Shown here in pieces: positions 51,017 to 59,056 of a DNA stretch of 64,000 nucleotides; the stretch's first letter is position 1, and every line of letters starts with the position of its first letter. Under the pieces are notes generated by a model. That model did not search any database, was not told the origin of the DNA, and saw nothing but the letters and a program-made list of their open reading frames with translations. The stretch is from Arthrobacter crusticola (GTDB taxonomy: Bacteria; Actinomycetota; Actinomycetes; Actinomycetales; Micrococcaceae), in NCBI RefSeq assembly GCF_004357995.1, contig NZ_SMTK01000002.1, forward strand, positions 310,001 to 374,000, given 5' to 3'. A program made the translations under genes and the position numbers.

Positions 51017-51408
51017 GCACCATCGTTGTCGGTTACGTGCCTAACGCCCTTGGAGACGCAGCGGTTGACGAGGCGATCCGCGAAGCACGGCGGCGGGAAG
51101 CCAAGCTGGTCGTGGTGAACACCACCCGCGCGGACCGGCTCGTCGACCCCGGCTACGCCGATGACACCGATGTGTCCCGGCTGGAGGGAAAACTGGCGGC
51201 CTCGAACGTTGACTACGAGATCCGGCACGGCACCTCCGACGCCACCGCGGCCGAGGAGGTCCTCGAGGCCGCCGAAAGCCTGGACGCCGAGCTCCTGGTG
51301 ATCGGGCTGCGGCACCGTACGCCGGTCGGCAAGCTCATTATGGGCTCCACCGCGCAGACGATCCTGCTTTCGGCCCGGTGCAACGTGCTGGCGGTGAAGC
51401 TGCCCTAG
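51013..51408 (+). CDS. Universal stress protein (UspA family)
   Basis: This 131-residue single-domain protein has VVGYVPNALGDAAVDEAIREA at the start and the nucleotide-loop region GLRHRTPVGKLIMGSTA near residue 98. In ATP-binding members the loop reads G-2x-G-9x-G-S; here the second Gly is His, so nucleotide binding may be altered. It overlaps tctA by 4 nt and is thus co-translated with the transporter. TeaD in Halomonas, a UspA beside the TRAP transporter TeaABC, is a precedent for transporter regulation. Confidence 0.88.
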   Translation: MSTIVVGYVPNALGDAAVDEAIREARRREAKLVVVNTTRADRLVDPGYADDTDVSRLEGKLAASNVDYEIRHGTSDATAAEEVLEAAESLDAELLVIGLRHRTPVGKLIMGSTAQTILLSARCNVLAVKLP

Positions 51409-52685
51409 GGCCGGCCCCCGGCGCTGCTCCGGCCGGACCCCTCGGCGGTGCCGGGAGGTCCGGCCGGACCCAGATCGACCCTCACCGTTGTGCCACCGCC
51501 CGGGGTGTCGGTGATCGAGATGCTCCCGCCATGGGCCGAGGCGATACGGGCGCAGGTCGCAAGGCCGATCCCGGTGCCTGGCGGGTCTCCCTCGCGGGAC
51601 AGCCGCACCAGCGGCTCGAGGACCCGGGTGCGGTCCTCGGCGGCGATGCCCTTGCCGTTGTCCACGACCGTGAGGACCTGAGTGTCACCGGTCTCGGTGA
51701 GCACCGCAATGCGTGGGGCGGTGCCGGGGCGGGAGTACTTGATGGCGTTGGCGATAAGGTTCTGCAGCAGGGCACGGAGCAGCGTCGGGTCGGCGACCAG
51801 TTCGGCGTCGACGGCGGTGATGCCCGCCCTGGAATCCTGCACCAGCGGCAGAATGTCCTGCCGGACGGCATCGACGGCGGCGGCCAGCGGAACCCGCTCC
51901 CGCGTGACGCTGCCGCCGACCCGGGAAAAGTCGAGCACCTCCTGGACCGTCTCGAGCATCCGGCCGGCGCTTCCCCGGATGATCCGGAGGTAGCCGGCAG
52001 CGGGCCCCGACACCGAATCGTCCTGCTCGCCGAGTTCCGCGTAGCCGAGGATGGCCGTGAGCGGGTTCTTGAGGTCGTGGCTGACCCGAGCCGCGAAGCC
52101 GGCGAGGTCCTCGTTGCTGCGGCGGACGGTGGCCAGTGCGTCGGCGAGCTGCCGGGTCCTCAGCTGCAGTTCGAGCACCTCGATGACCTGCGCTGCCAGA
52201 ATTTCGAGACCCTCCCGGCGCTCCGGATCAAGCTCCTGGCGATTGGTGGTGAAGACGCAGAGTGACCCCAGGGCTGCACCTGCGGGGGAAACCAGCGGGA
52301 CCGAGGCGTAGGAGCGGATGCTGGACTTCACTCCGTTGACGAAGGGATTGTTGACGAAGCGGTGGTCCCGGGCGGCGTCGGGTACCACTGTGATCTGATT
52401 CGACTGGAACACCTTGGAGCACATCGAGTCCTCCCGGGAGCACACCTCCGGCTCGACGCCGTGCGCGGCGATCGTGTGCTGCTCATCGGCGGTGATGATG
52501 TTGATGGCACCCGAGGCCATTCCGGTGATTTGCACCGCGAGACGGACCAGGTTCATCAGCTCCGGCGGAGGAGAGACCTTGTCGGAGGTGCCTTCTGCTG
52601 CGCTGGAGGGAAGCCCGTAATCGCGCAGCACTGCCTGGCGGGAAAGCTCCTCGAGGTGGGGCTGATCGACAAGCGCATCCTGCAT
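51405..52685 (-). CDS. GAF-domain sensor histidine kinase
   Basis: This 426-residue protein has no membrane segment. A GAF domain (about 45-195) contains MCSKVFQSNQITVVPDAARDHRF and APLGSLCV-like sequence. The HisKA phospho-acceptor is the His in ARVSHDLKNPLTAILGYAELG near 220. The ATPase motifs NLIANAIKYS, VVDNGKGI and GTGIGLATCARI follow. The start ATG 52685 has AGGGGAG just upstream. No response regulator is adjacent. Its stop shares a CTAG with the convergent uspA stop. The neighbouring ECF sigma gene lies 113 bp upstream on the same strand. Confidence 0.88.
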   Translation of the reverse strand: MQDALVDQPHLEELSRQAVLRDYGLPSSAAEGTSDKVSPPPELMNLVRLAVQITGMASGAINIITADEQHTIAAHGVEPEVCSREDSMCSKVFQSNQITVVPDAARDHRFVNNPFVNGVKSSIRSYASVPLVSPAGAALGSLCVFTTNRQELDPERREGLEILAAQVIEVLELQLRTRQLADALATVRRSNEDLAGFAARVSHDLKNPLTAILGYAELGEQDDSVSGPAAGYLRIIRGSAGRMLETVQEVLDFSRVGGSVTRERVPLAAAVDAVRQDILPLVQDSRAGITAVDAELVADPTLLRALLQNLIANAIKYSRPGTAPRIAVLTETGDTQVLTVVDNGKGIAAEDRTRVLEPLVRLSREGDPPGTGIGLATCARIASAHGGSISITDTPGGGTTVRVDLGPAGPPGTAEGSGRSSAGGRP

Positions 52686-52798
52686 TGCTCCCCTTGGGTA
52701 AATCGAGACCGGGTCAGGAATACCCCAAGTTACCGCATCGGGCCGATTCCGGCGCTGTCGGCGAGGAGAGGCGGCGGGTGCGTTCGACAGGCGTGGGC

Positions 52799-53383
52799 CT
52801 ACCGGGAGTAGGCGTCGTACCCCTCGACCTCGAGTGTGCGGCGGAGTTTCGTCAGGCCGCTCTGGATGCGGGACTTCGCCGTGGGGACCTTGAGGTTGAG
52901 GGCCTCGGCGACCTCGACATAGGTCAGGCCGCCGTAGTAGGCGAGCCGGATGGCCTCGGCCTGGTGGTCGGTCAGGGAGGAGAGGCACCGGCGGACCGTC
53001 TCGGCCATGAGGGAGCGGTGGACCGTTTCGTCGATTGAATCGTGTTTGAGCGCACCCATTTCCTGGGCGTGGCGCGCACCGCGTTCGGTGGCACTTTGTT
53101 CGCTGCGGACCCGGTCCACCGCCCGCCGGTGGGCGAGGGTGAGGATCCAGGTCTGGGGCGAGCCGAGGGAGGAATCGTACTTTCCGGCCGACGTCCAGAC
53201 GAGCAGGTAGACCTCCTGGACGATCTCGGCCGCCATCGCCGGGTTCTTGATCACATTGAGCGCCACCCGGTAGACCCGGCGGACCGTCTGCTCATAGAGG
53301 GACTCAAACGCCGGCTCGCTGCCGCCCGCCACGTCCTCAAGGAGCCGCAGCAGGGTGGGGGTCGTTGAGCCTTTGTCGGTCAT
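52799..53383 (-). CDS. ECF RNA polymerase sigma factor (SigK type)
   Basis: This 194-residue protein has region 2 (AFESLYEQTVRRVYRVALNV, then EIVQEVYLLVWTSAGKYD and PQTWILTLAHRRAVDRVR). Region 4 is LSSLTDHQAEAIRLAYYGGLTYVEVAEALNL and VPTAKSRIQSGLTKLRRTL. The pattern is that of SigK/ECF19 factors, which normally have an anti-sigma gene (rskA type) directly downstream. None is present here; a soluble GAF histidine kinase follows instead. The regulon cannot be inferred from this window. Confidence 0.87.
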   Translation of the reverse strand: MTDKGSTTPTLLRLLEDVAGGSEPAFESLYEQTVRRVYRVALNVIKNPAMAAEIVQEVYLLVWTSAGKYDSSLGSPQTWILTLAHRRAVDRVRSEQSATERGARHAQEMGALKHDSIDETVHRSLMAETVRRCLSSLTDHQAEAIRLAYYGGLTYVEVAEALNLKVPTAKSRIQSGLTKLRRTLEVEGYDAYSR

Positions 53384-53725
53384 GGCTGCCGGGTTCCTGA
53401 GTCAGCGCATGCGCTGGCAAACGGATGCGCACCCGTCGCTTGAGTGTTGCCCGGCATGGAAACCTGCTCTGTTCGTGGACTCGACCTTCACGGAAGGGTG
53501 GAGGTCCCGACCGCGGCCTGCCGCACGGACAGCCCGCCCATCCACTCCCCAGCGAAGGATTCGAGTATGACATTTATCTAGACAATCTAGCAATACACCG
53601 GCTTAGTTTTTCTCTGAGTGCGATCCAGACGCGGACACAAGCGGTTTCACTGGCTCTTCGGCATGGATAACCGTCGCCGCGCCTTGCTGTACGCTGTGCT
53701 GAAAACCGCGGATGCGGGGGATCCA
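53384..53725. promoter_or_regulatory. Divergent regulatory region of the sigma factor and a lipoprotein gene
   Basis: A perfect 14-bp palindrome CAGCGCATGCGCTG (53403-53416) sits 19 bp upstream of the sigma-factor ATG and could fold over its leader. On the minus strand TTGCTA (53593-53588) and TCATAC (53570-53565) are 17 bp apart and could be the sigma gene's promoter. The area 53565-53610 is AT-rich for this genome. No coding sequence is supported in this gap. Confidence 0.4.
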
Positions 53726-54541
53726 ATGGGGGAGAACATGGGGAGAGCTGGCGCGCGCGTGAGCGCGCTGTTGACTGTCGGAGTACTGCTCTCGGGCTGT
53801 AGCGTGTTCGGCCCCGGGCCCGGCCCGGAGGCGGAGGATTCCCCAGCGCGGCCCGTCGCCTCGCCGGAACCCGCCCGGCCCGTCCCCGCGGCCGCAGAGC
53901 CGACAGTCCCGGCGTCGACGGCTCCGGCCGAGCCGCCCGCCGCGCCGGAAATGTTGCCGCCGGCGGAACTCGAGGCCCGGGTATCCCGTCTGCTTGACGC
54001 ACAGGGCCAACCGTTCACCCTGATGCCGCGGGACCAGCTCGCAGCGGGGACGGATGCCGCCAAGATCATCTTCGACAATGCCGTGGTGGACCCCGCGGAG
54101 TGCGGGGAGACGGCGAGGAAGAACCTGGGGCAGATCCCCAGGGACATACCGTCAGCGTCCGGGGTCAGCGCCCCGGATTCCTTCGGCTCGGTGACCGTTG
54201 TCGCGATGGCATCGGTCGATGATCCCGCAGTGCTCGCTCACGGGCTGAGCCTTGACACCAGCCAGTGCGCCCGGTTCACCGTCAAAGTTCAGGGCCAGGG
54301 GGTGGCGGTCACGATGGATGAACTGCCCATCGATCCGGTGGGTGGGGAGACCGTGTCCTACCTGCTCACTCAGGACCTGCCGACAGGCCACACAATGTTC
54401 ATCATGGCGGTGACGGCAATCGACGGCACGTCCACCGTGTCGGCCCAGCAGATCGGATTTACCGAGCCCGACCTGATCGCCCAGGATGAGCTCCGGCGCC
54501 TTGCCGGGGAACTGCTCACCGGCGCAGCCTTCACCGGGTAG
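53726..54541 (+). CDS. Secreted lipoprotein of unknown function
   Basis: This 271-residue protein has a signal peptide ending in the lipobox LLSGC (Cys near residue 25). A Pro/Ala/Glu-rich linker of about 50 residues follows, then a globular domain (about 75-271) with two Cys (PAECGE and TSQCARF). The layout recalls the extracellular sensor domain of mycobacterial PknH, but I cannot claim homology. ATG 53726 is chosen; ATG 53738 is possible. It converges with the oxidoreductase gene at one base distance. It diverges from the sigma-factor gene and may belong to its regulon (inference). Confidence 0.68.
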   Translation: MGENMGRAGARVSALLTVGVLLSGCSVFGPGPGPEAEDSPARPVASPEPARPVPAAAEPTVPASTAPAEPPAAPEMLPPAELEARVSRLLDAQGQPFTLMPRDQLAAGTDAAKIIFDNAVVDPAECGETARKNLGQIPRDIPSASGVSAPDSFGSVTVVAMASVDDPAVLAHGLSLDTSQCARFTVKVQGQGVAVTMDELPIDPVGGETVSYLLTQDLPTGHTMFIMAVTAIDGTSTVSAQQIGFTEPDLIAQDELRRLAGELLTGAAFTG

Positions 54542-54542
54542 T

Positions 54543-55202
54543 TCAGCCCATATCGGCGTACCGTTTCGCCCGCCCGAGCGCCTCCCGCATCCCCTCGGCG
54601 TCCGCCGGGATGACGTAGGCGGGTGTGTCGCGCTGGAACCGCCAGCCCTCGGCCAGCGGCCCGGCGTCGATAACGTCGAAGCCGAATTCATCGATCATCG
54701 CCGCGACCGTGGCCTTCGCCGCCTCGTCGTTCCCGGCGATCGGCAGGGCCCGCCGGTTCGGCGTCCCGGCGGGCGATCCCTCCGGAAGGTCCGCAAAGTA
54801 GATGTTGTTGAAGGCCTTCACGACGCGTGCCCCGGGCAGCTGCGCCTGGATCAGTTCGCTGGTGGTGGTGCCCTCGTCGTCGAGTTCGGGGATCCGGCCG
54901 TCCCGCTGGGGGTAGTAGTTGCAGGTGTCGACGACGACCTTCCCCGCCAGGGCCTCCGCGGGGAGATCCCGGTAGCCCTTGAGGGGGACCGTGACGACGA
55001 CGATGTCACCGGCTCCCGCCGCTTCGGCGCTGGTGGCAGCCCGGGCCCGCGGGCCGAGCTCTGCCACAAGGTCAGCCAGCGTCTCCGGGCCGCGGGAGTT
55101 GCTGAGGATCACGTCGTAACCGCGCGAGACAGCCAGGCTTGCCAGCTGGGACCCGATGTGGCCGCTGCCGATCAGGCCGAGTGTCGTGGTGTGTTTGCTC
55201 AT
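54543..55202 (-). CDS. NADPH-dependent F420-reductase-like oxidoreductase
   Basis: This 219-residue protein has a Rossmann motif GLIGSGHIGSQLASLA near residue 9 and SNSRGPETLADL at the NADP-ribose position. VVVTVPLKGYRDLP, DTCNYYPQRDG and VKAFNNIYF follow. These are typical of the F420H2:NADP oxidoreductase (NpdG)-like family. Some members reduce other acceptors, so F420 use is not certain. The gene is followed by a convergent lipoprotein gene and has no clear partner. Confidence 0.83.
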   Translation of the reverse strand: MSKHTTTLGLIGSGHIGSQLASLAVSRGYDVILSNSRGPETLADLVAELGPRARAATSAEAAGAGDIVVVTVPLKGYRDLPAEALAGKVVVDTCNYYPQRDGRIPELDDEGTTTSELIQAQLPGARVVKAFNNIYFADLPEGSPAGTPNRRALPIAGNDEAAKATVAAMIDEFGFDVIDAGPLAEGWRFQRDTPAYVIPADAEGMREALGRAKRYADMG

Positions 55203-55249
55203 GCCTCATCCAACCCGGTTTCCCGACGCGCCGTCCACCCTCGACGCAG

Positions 55250-55972
55250 TCAGTCCGGCGCCCGGCGCCCGGCCGCGAGCTGGTCGGTGAGTTCGGCGAG
55301 CTGGGCGCGCACCGCAGCGAGTTCCTGCCGGACGGCGGCCGCGGAGTCGTCGGCCGATCCGGCCGAAACGCTCTCCACCAGCCAGGAGGCCACGGTGGCG
55401 GTGACGACGCCCAGGACCGCGATGCCGAGCACCATGAGCCCCGAGGCAACCAGCCGGCCGGGCACCGTGACGGGGAAGTGATCCCCATAGCCCACGGAGG
55501 TCACGGTCGTCAGGGACCACCAGAGGGCATCGCCGATGGTGAGGATATTGCCCTCCTGGGTATCCTGCTCCACATCGAGCACCGCCAGGGCGCCGGCATA
55601 CGAAAGGATCGCGGAGGAGGTAAGGACATACAGCGCCAGCCGGCCGCGGAGCGCGTCTCCGCCGGCCCGGTTCAGCACCCGCAGCAGGGTCAGCAACCGC
55701 AGCAGGCGCAGCGGCCGGAGCATGGGCAGGACCAGGATGAGCAGTTCGTGGAGGTTCCGGAGCAGCCAGCGCCACTGCCGCTCCGCCAGCCCGAAGTTCA
55801 CCAGGAAGTCCAGGAGGAAAACCGCCCAGATGGCCCAGTTCACGGCGGCAAGCAGGGAGGACTCGGCCGGACTCAGCGGAAGGATCACCTGGACCGAATA
55901 AATCAGGAGGAAGAGGACCGCGGCCCCTGCCAGGGGCCACTCGGTGCGTGCCCGCCACATCTCAGAAGTCAT
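55250..55972 (-). CDS. Voltage-gated-type potassium channel
   Basis: This 240-residue membrane protein has six predicted segments. An S4-like helix carries regularly spaced Arg (MLRPLRLLRLLTLLRVLNR near residue 84). The pore helix and filter TTVTSVGYGDHFP near 153 contain the K+ signature. After the last segment there is a short helical, coiled-coil-like tail (SAAAVRQELAAVRAQLAEL) that may tetramerise the channel. No RCK domain is present. It stands alone 47 bp upstream of the oxidoreductase gene. Confidence 0.9.
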   Translation of the reverse strand: MTSEMWRARTEWPLAGAAVLFLLIYSVQVILPLSPAESSLLAAVNWAIWAVFLLDFLVNFGLAERQWRWLLRNLHELLILVLPMLRPLRLLRLLTLLRVLNRAGGDALRGRLALYVLTSSAILSYAGALAVLDVEQDTQEGNILTIGDALWWSLTTVTSVGYGDHFPVTVPGRLVASGLMVLGIAVLGVVTATVASWLVESVSAGSADDSAAAVRQELAAVRAQLAELTDQLAAGRRAPD

Positions 55973-56094
55973 AGCTGAATCCTAGGGTGGTCCCTCCGCC
56001 ACCCGTATCTGTGGCGATTCGGATACCGCTTTGTAGAATGCTCAGACGTCCATCTCCCCGCCGCGCCACCACGCGGTCCGACGAAGGGTCAACC

Positions 56095-56655
56095 GTGCCG
56101 CATCCCCAGCTTCCTCCGGTCGTCGTCATGGGGGTGCAGGGCTCCGGCAAGACCACGGTCGGAACCCTGCTGGCCGCCCGCCTCGGCGCCGACTTCGTCG
56201 ACGGTGACGACCTGCATTCCGAGCACAACCGGAAACTTATGGCAGCAGGCACGCCCCTCACTGACGCCGAACGCCTGCCCTGGCTGCGGGCCGTGGGCGA
56301 GAGGCTCGCGCAGGGCGGGGACTCCGGCATCGTCGTGGCCTGCTCGGCGTTGAAGCGCTCCTACCGGGACCTGCTGCGCAGCTTCGCACCGGCCGTGGTG
56401 ATGGTCCACCCGCACGGGCCGATGGAGGTGGTGGCCGAACGGGTCGCCAATCGCCGGCATCAGTTCATGCCGCCGTCGCTGCTGGTGTCCCAGTACGAGG
56501 TTCTGCAGACCCTGCAGGAGGACGAGCGCGGTGTCACCGTCGACCTGAGCCTGCCCCTTGAGCAGATCGTGGACCAGGCCGCGGACTATGTGAGGGGCCT
56601 GGCCGCCGAGGAGGAGCCCCCGGGCAGTGACCGGGGAAGAGTACTCGGGGAATAA
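56095..56655 (+). CDS. gntK: Gluconokinase
   Basis: This 186-residue enzyme phosphorylates gluconate to 6-phosphogluconate. It has the P-loop MGVQGSGKTTVG near residue 11, DGDDLHSEHNRKLMAAGTPLTDAERLPWL near 35, CSALKRSYRDLLR and the lid block ANRRHQFMPPSLLVSQY. GTG 56095 is preceded by GAAGGG at good spacing; the frame upstream has no homology. No gluconate permease or GntR regulator is adjacent. Confidence 0.92.
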   Translation: MPHPQLPPVVVMGVQGSGKTTVGTLLAARLGADFVDGDDLHSEHNRKLMAAGTPLTDAERLPWLRAVGERLAQGGDSGIVVACSALKRSYRDLLRSFAPAVVMVHPHGPMEVVAERVANRRHQFMPPSLLVSQYEVLQTLQEDERGVTVDLSLPLEQIVDQAADYVRGLAAEEEPPGSDRGRVLGE

Positions 56656-56682
56656 GGTGCGGGCCCGGGACGCTACCCGGGG

Positions 56683-57702
56683 ATGAAGAAAATAGGTTTC
56701 CTGTCCTTTGGGCACTACCAGGATGTCCAGGGCTCCTTCGTGCCGACGGCACGGGATGCCCTGCAGCAGATGGTGGAGCTCGCGGTCGCTGCAGAGGAGG
56801 TCGGCGTCGACGGCGCGTTCCTGCGGGTCCACCACTTCGCCCCCCAGTTCGCCTCGCCCTTCCCGCTGCTGGCGGCGATGGCGGCCCGCACCAGCCGCAT
56901 TGAGCTGGGAACGGGCATCATCGACATGCGTTACGAGAACCCCCTGTACATGGCGGAGGAAGCGGCCGTCACCGACCTGATCAGCAACGGCCGGCTGCAG
57001 CTCGGAGTCAGCCGGGGATCACCCGAGCCGGCCCTGCGCGGCTATGAGAGGTTCGGGTACGTGCCGGCCGAGGGGCTCTCGGACGCCGACGAGGCGCGCC
57101 GGAAGACGGCCATCTTCCGCGCCGCCATCGCCGGGGCGGGGATCGCCGACGCCGACCCCCGGATGACCGGGTCGGCGGGGCAGCTGGCCATCGATCCCCA
57201 ATCCCCGGGACTCAGCGGGCGCATCTGGTGGGGGTCCGGCACCCGCGCCACCGCACGCTGGGCGGGGGAGCAGGGCATGAACCTCATGAGTTCCACCCTG
57301 CTGACCGAGGATACCGGGGTTCCCTTCGATCAGCTCCAGGCTGAACAGATCGAGGTGTTCCGCGCAGCGTGGGCCACGGCCGGGCACGCGGGAAGCCCGC
57401 GCGTGTCGGTGAGCCGCAGCGTGTTCCCTCTAGTCACTGACGAGGACCGCTACTACTTCGGCGTGAGGGCGCAGCTCGAGGCCACCGACCAGGTCGGCAA
57501 CCTCGGCGGCGTTCAGGCCCGCTTCGGCAAGAGCTATATCGGGGAACCGGATGCCATCGCGGCGCAGCTCGCCGCCGATGCGGCGGTGCAGGCCGCGGAC
57601 ACCGTCCTGCTGACCATCCCGAACCAGCTCGGCGTCGAATATAACGCGACGCTCCTTGAGAGCATCGTCCGGCACGTCGCGCCCGCGGCGGGCTGGCGCT
57701 GA
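56683..57702 (+). CDS. LLM-class flavin-dependent oxidoreductase
   Basis: This 339-residue luciferase-like enzyme has VGVDGAFLRVHHFAPQFASPFPLL near residue 37, TSRIELGTGIIDMRYENPL and DLISNGRLQLGVSRGSPEP near 99. Another block is LSGRIWWGSGTRATARWAGEQG. It is distinct from the monooxygenase at 25318. It begins 27 nt after gntK, and whether the two are co-transcribed is unclear. The substrate is unknown. Confidence 0.86.
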   Translation: MKKIGFLSFGHYQDVQGSFVPTARDALQQMVELAVAAEEVGVDGAFLRVHHFAPQFASPFPLLAAMAARTSRIELGTGIIDMRYENPLYMAEEAAVTDLISNGRLQLGVSRGSPEPALRGYERFGYVPAEGLSDADEARRKTAIFRAAIAGAGIADADPRMTGSAGQLAIDPQSPGLSGRIWWGSGTRATARWAGEQGMNLMSSTLLTEDTGVPFDQLQAEQIEVFRAAWATAGHAGSPRVSVSRSVFPLVTDEDRYYFGVRAQLEATDQVGNLGGVQARFGKSYIGEPDAIAAQLAADAAVQAADTVLLTIPNQLGVEYNATLLESIVRHVAPAAGWR

Positions 57703-57732
57703 GCCGGCGGCAGGGCCGCGCTTGAGGACAGC

Positions 57733-57770
57733 CAGCGGCGGGCGGCCAGTAGGGGGGCCGCCCGCCGCTG
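57733..57770. terminator. Bidirectional terminator hairpin with a perfect 15-bp stem
   Basis: Arms 57733-57747 and 57756-57770 pair perfectly around an 8-nt loop, between the convergent LLM and ROK genes. There is no T tract. Its core (GCGGGCGGCC, AGTAGG, CCGCCCGC) recurs in the hairpin at 63872-63901. Confidence 0.85.
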
Positions 57771-57784
57771 ACCCAGTCCGGGCA

Positions 57785-58924
57785 CTAGCGCAGGGTGCCG
57801 AGGATTGAACGCTGGATGACGACGGCGGCGGCGCCCCGGGCCCACTCGCCGAAGTCGGTCGGCTGGCGCTTCAGCCGGATCGGCGTGGCTTCCGGATCCC
57901 GGTGCTTGGCAATCGCCGCGTCAATCCTCTCGGGGGCAACTCCGGCAAGTTCCATCCCCTCACCGGAGAGCACGACGAGGTCAACCATCGTCAGGTTTCC
58001 GACGGCGGCGATCAGCGTTCCCAGGGCGGTGCCGGCGGCGTCCATCACCGCCCGCGCAACGGGATGGCCGGCGCGGGCCAGATCGAGGATGTCCTCATAC
58101 CGGCACTGCTGGCCCGTGGTGGCGGCGACCTGGGCGCAGATCGCCGGGATGGTGAGGACGGCTGAGGAACATCCGCGGTGTCCCTCAAAGCACAGGGGGC
58201 CCGATGGGTCGAGTGGGTAGTGGCCGAGAAGGCCGAGGCCGGCATCCGGCGGCGCGATGACGGCGTCGTTGAGCACCAGCCCGTACCCCACGCCGGCGCC
58301 GACGGTGAGGACGGCGAAGTCGGTTTCCCCGCGTCCGCCGCCGAACCAGTGTTCGGCCATGGTGAGGGCGACGACGTCGTTCTCAACCGCGACCGGAACC
58401 GCGACTTCGGCCTCGATCAGCTGCGCCAGGGGCACATCGCGCCAGCCGAGGAACGGTGCGCGGACCACGACGCCGTCGGCGCTGAGCTTCCCGCCGATGC
58501 TGATGCCGACGCCGCTGAACTGCGCGGCGCCGCCGAGGTCCTCGATCACCGCCAGGATGGTTGCCACAACGTCACGCACCTCGTGGCTGGGCAGGAGCCG
58601 CTCGGCCGTAGCCAGCGCATCCGAGCGCAGGTTCGTCGCAACGCCCGCCGCGCTTGTGCCGCTGAGCTTGATGCCGACGAACCGGTGGGCTTCGGGGACG
58701 ATCTCCAGCGGGCGGGTCGGGCGGCCGACGCCGCCGGAGACCAGTTCGTTCCTCTCGCGCACCACTCCGGCGTCGAGCAGTGGTTTGCTGAGCCGGGTGA
58801 GACTCGCGCCCGAGAGGCCGAGGCGGGAGGCCAGATTGGACCTCGAGATCGGGCCGTGAATCAGCACCTCGCGCGCAATGCTGCGGACGGGACTGTCCGG
58901 GGAGAGAGCGAGGACTGATTCCAT
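57785..58924 (-). CDS. ROK-family transcriptional regulator
   Basis: This 379-residue protein has an N-terminal helix-turn-helix (about 12-70; ISRSNLASRLGLSGASLTRLSKPLLD) and a ROK sugar-sensing domain. GVGISIGGKLSADG near residue 141, ENDVVALTMAEHWFGGG and TVGAGVGYGLVLND are visible. The zinc motif is altered: CFEGHRGC where ROK proteins usually have CxCGxxGC. ATG 58924 has GGAGG 5 nt upstream; earlier in-frame starts (58948, 58957) lack this. It diverges from the maltose-type importer and probably represses it until a sugar binds (inference). Confidence 0.87.
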   Translation of the reverse strand: MESVLALSPDSPVRSIAREVLIHGPISRSNLASRLGLSGASLTRLSKPLLDAGVVRERNELVSGGVGRPTRPLEIVPEAHRFVGIKLSGTSAAGVATNLRSDALATAERLLPSHEVRDVVATILAVIEDLGGAAQFSGVGISIGGKLSADGVVVRAPFLGWRDVPLAQLIEAEVAVPVAVENDVVALTMAEHWFGGGRGETDFAVLTVGAGVGYGLVLNDAVIAPPDAGLGLLGHYPLDPSGPLCFEGHRGCSSAVLTIPAICAQVAATTGQQCRYEDILDLARAGHPVARAVMDAAGTALGTLIAAVGNLTMVDLVVLSGEGMELAGVAPERIDAAIAKHRDPEATPIRLKRQPTDFGEWARGAAAVVIQRSILGTLR

Positions 58925-59056
58925 GGCCGCCTCCGGAGACTCCGTCATTATTTTCACCGTAACTGTAACACCGCCCAGGAACTACGCAGGAAGGCCCTGG
59001 ATGGGTGTCCTGGAGCCTTTTGACACTCTACTTTATTTCAAGGTAAAAATAATCTC
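58925..59056. promoter_or_regulatory. Divergent promoter region of the alpha-glucoside operon
   Basis: On the plus strand TTGACA (59020-59025) and TAAAAA (59044-59049) are 18 bp apart, placing the transcription start at about 59056-59057, on or next to the ATG of the binding-protein gene. On the other side GTAACTGTAAC (near 58958-58968) contains a repeated GTAAC just upstream of the ROK gene, a possible operator. Confidence 0.5.
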
